DNA from: Candidatus Hodarchaeota archaeon
GTDB taxonomy: Archaea; Asgardarchaeota; Heimdallarchaeia; Hodarchaeales; Hodarchaeaceae
Assembly: GCA_016839665.1 (NCBI GenBank)
Contig: JAEOTU010000157.1
Span: 1 to 6,571 of the forward strand
Length of the DNA stretch: 6,571 nucleotides
Direction: 5' to 3'
In this document: one piece after another, positions 5,611 through 6,571 of the stretch
How positions within the stretch are numbered: the first letter of the stretch is position 1
How the letters are laid out: each line of letters starts with the position of its first letter
Notes under the pieces: generated by a model
What the model was told of the DNA's origin: nothing
Database searches by the model: none
What the model saw: only the letters and a program-made list of their open reading frames with translations
Program-made: the position numbers and the translations under genes

Positions 5611-6228
5611 TCAGCTTTCATATAATACTTTATCCTTTATCTTCGATTTTTCAATCATTTTTGGATATTTTGAGTAGACATAGTGAAGTAGATTTTTCAA
5701 ATTCATTTTTCCAAAGGTTTTCTTCAAACTTTCTATTTGCCTTCTTTGTTTATCTGTTAAGCCATTATACAACATAGAACCTATTTCCATACCACCATTG
5801 GTTAGCTCATAATTTTCGACAGCGTATGTTGTCCATGAAACATTCTTATCTTTACCTTTTTGCTCATCTAAAGGGAGCTCTATTGACTCTTGATCTACTG
5901 TTTCGATTTTATCTTTTGACTCTCTTTCAGAAGTTGTTTTTATTATGCCTTCTTGTTTTAATGCTTCAATGTCATCATAAATTTCTGGTGCAAATGGCCC
6001 ATAATTATCAGCTTGGAATCGGTATCCTTTGTTGATAAGATTTTGAAACTCAGTAGTTTCATATAGCAGATACATAATTTTGTCTAATCTTGTTATGCCT
6101 TCAATTGGTTCACCAAACTGTCCTTCAGAGCCCTTTACATATAGTAAGACTATCAACACATCTAGAGCAGACTCAATACTCCACGCTTTCACATTCCCGA
6201 TTTCTGTGTTTAACTCCAAAGACTTCAC
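5611..6228 (-). CDS. YwgA/SocA (Panacea)-like winged-helix protein
   Basis: This is the first gene of the operon, about 205 aa. Residues near 45-60 (TRLDKIMYLLYETT) form the KLQKLLF-like helix of YwgA and SocA/Panacea proteins. They are followed by YRFQADNYGPFAPEIYDDIEAL (about 70-91) and EGII, which match the F-x-x-x-x-YGPFS-x-E-x-x-x-D-x-x-x-L-x-x-x-G-x-I pattern of that group. An acidic linker follows (about 100-130). A C-terminal helical part carries YELTNGG and LLHYVYSKYPKMIEKSKIK. Panacea domains serve as antitoxins for varied toxins; YwgA-like proteins are otherwise poorly known. The frame opens at TTG 6231, but the next codon, GTG 6228, lies about 29 bp from a TTTAAA box with no ribosome site, so I prefer a leaderless GTG start. 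The gap to the membrane gene is 26 bp. Confidence 0.52.
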   Translation of the reverse strand: MKSLELNTEIGNVKAWSIESALDVLIVLLYVKGSEGQFGEPIEGITRLDKIMYLLYETTEFQNLINKGYRFQADNYGPFAPEIYDDIEALKQEGIIKTTSERESKDKIETVDQESIELPLDEQKGKDKNVSWTTYAVENYELTNGGMEIGSMLYNGLTDKQRRQIESLKKTFGKMNLKNLLHYVYSKYPKMIEKSKIKDKVLYES

Positions 6229-6254
6229 CAATATCTATAAGTCGATTCTCAAGA

Positions 6255-6260
6255 TTTAAA
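6255..6260 (-). promoter_or_regulatory. TATA box (TTTAAA) of the four-gene operon
   Basis: TTTAAA read on the minus strand is centred about 29 bp before GTG 6228, matching the spacing at the four-cysteine gene. No Shine-Dalgarno sequence lies between, so a leaderless mRNA for the operon is likely. No clear operator palindrome overlaps it. Confidence 0.45.
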
Positions 6261-6571
6261 GCTAATTTCTAGATTTTTTACAGGTCACACAGTATAACTA
6301 GCGTGAGCGTTAATATATATAAAAATACTTTGCAGATGTAGCTCCACCTTGGAATAGAATTAACATTCTAGACTTGGTGACAATTGCATACCACTATGGA
6401 GAAGAATATATTTCAACATAGAGGTAGATCATTACCTTCCAATGCAATTTCACAGGCATCAATGAAGCCTAATGCAAAGCGCAGAACATTTATACAGGTC
6501 AAAATGTTTCTTGAATAAAACTATTAGAAGGCGAGAAAACGGAACCAAGAAAACACTGTTTCTATGAGATC
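6261..6571. other. Right-hand region without an intact gene
   Basis: About 310 bp with stops in all frames and no convincing complete gene. It holds an AT-rich stretch (6311-6325), a short dockerin-like remnant (6323-6421), an inverted repeat AACATTT (6485-6491) / AAATGTT (6502-6508), and a short plus-strand frame open to the right edge from about 6517 that cannot be judged here. The short string TACAGGTCA occurs twice (near 6279 and 6493), probably by chance. Confidence 0.5.
6323..6421 (+). pseudogene. Remnant of a dockerin-like repeat from a secreted protein
   Basis: Between TAA at 6320-6322 and TAG at 6419-6421 one frame reads KYFADVAPPWNRINILDL and then VTIAYHYGEEYIST. This resembles the dockerin/EF-hand-like repeat near the C-terminus of many archaeal surface or secreted proteins, where a DVxxxxxINILDLVxxAxHYGE pattern is usual. 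Only about 32 codons remain, there is no start codon and no upstream part, so it is probably debris of a broken gene, perhaps left by insertion of the neighbouring operon. The family match is from memory of the motif. Confidence 0.45.

Noticed and set aside
6396..6518. Plus-strand 40-aa ATG frame at the right end
   Set aside because: It overlaps the dockerin-like remnant in another frame and has no ribosome site or recognisable motif; its TATA-like sequence at 6311-6324 is too far upstream.
6517..6571. Plus-strand frame open to the right edge (IKLLEGEKTEPRKH and on)
   Set aside because: It reads like protein but is only about 18 codons, begins after a stop and has no clear start, so it cannot be judged as a gene or a remnant.
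207..6571. Second copy of the tRNA 3' end as a right attachment site
   Set aside because: No match to GGGTTCGAATCCCAC or the acceptor 3' strand was found elsewhere in the window by eye.
1..6571. CRISPR array, insertion sequence, or integrase gene
   Set aside because: No regularly spaced repeats, no terminal inverted repeats with target duplication, and no tyrosine recombinase or transposase motifs in any frame.

Overview
This AT-rich window looks archaeal. It has a tRNA gene with no encoded CCA. First genes of transcription units have TTTAAA- or TATA-like boxes about 26-30 bp upstream of the start codon with no Shine-Dalgarno sequence, as expected for leaderless transcripts. Genes inside the operon have clear AGGTGG or GAGGT ribosome sites. 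The lineage cannot be fixed from sequence alone; a Bathyarchaeia-like or other Thermoproteota-like archaeon is a guess.

Layout from left to right. Bases 2-115 hold the C-terminus of an unidentified gene, followed by tRNA-Arg(CCT) at 157-231, whose anticodon loop carries C at position 33 instead of the near-universal U. Only 7 bp beyond the tRNA lies a convergent 59-aa ribbon-helix-helix (CcdA-antitoxin-like) gene at 239-418. It is separated by a 184-bp regulatory gap from a divergent OLD-family ATPase/TOPRIM nuclease gene at 603-2558. The gap contains two copies of TGTA-N4-TACA, one on each promoter. A tRNA flanked by a small regulator and a solitary defence-type nuclease is a typical integrated-island arrangement, although no integrase or second att copy is visible.

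From 2559 to 3126 there is a poorly supported small ORF and then a small four-cysteine protein (2890-3126), both on the minus strand. From 6228 down to 3174 a tightly packed four-gene minus-strand operon follows. In transcription order it encodes a YwgA/SocA (Panacea)-like winged-helix protein, a three-helix membrane protein, a compact PD-(D/E)XK nuclease-like protein, and a 446-aa protein that resembles tRNA-guanine transglycosylases. The last has an Asp after a PFIV strand, a GG near the barrel end, and a C-x-C-x2-C metal site. This operon is the best candidate in the window for an undescribed system. One hypothesis is a base-exchange enzyme plus nuclease plus membrane component under an antitoxin-like controller. 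Archaea make preQ0 for archaeosine, so a transglycosylase could have a substrate in the host; this is inference.

The right end (6261-6571) has no intact gene. It does contain a short remnant resembling an archaeal dockerin-like repeat from a secreted protein (6323-6421).
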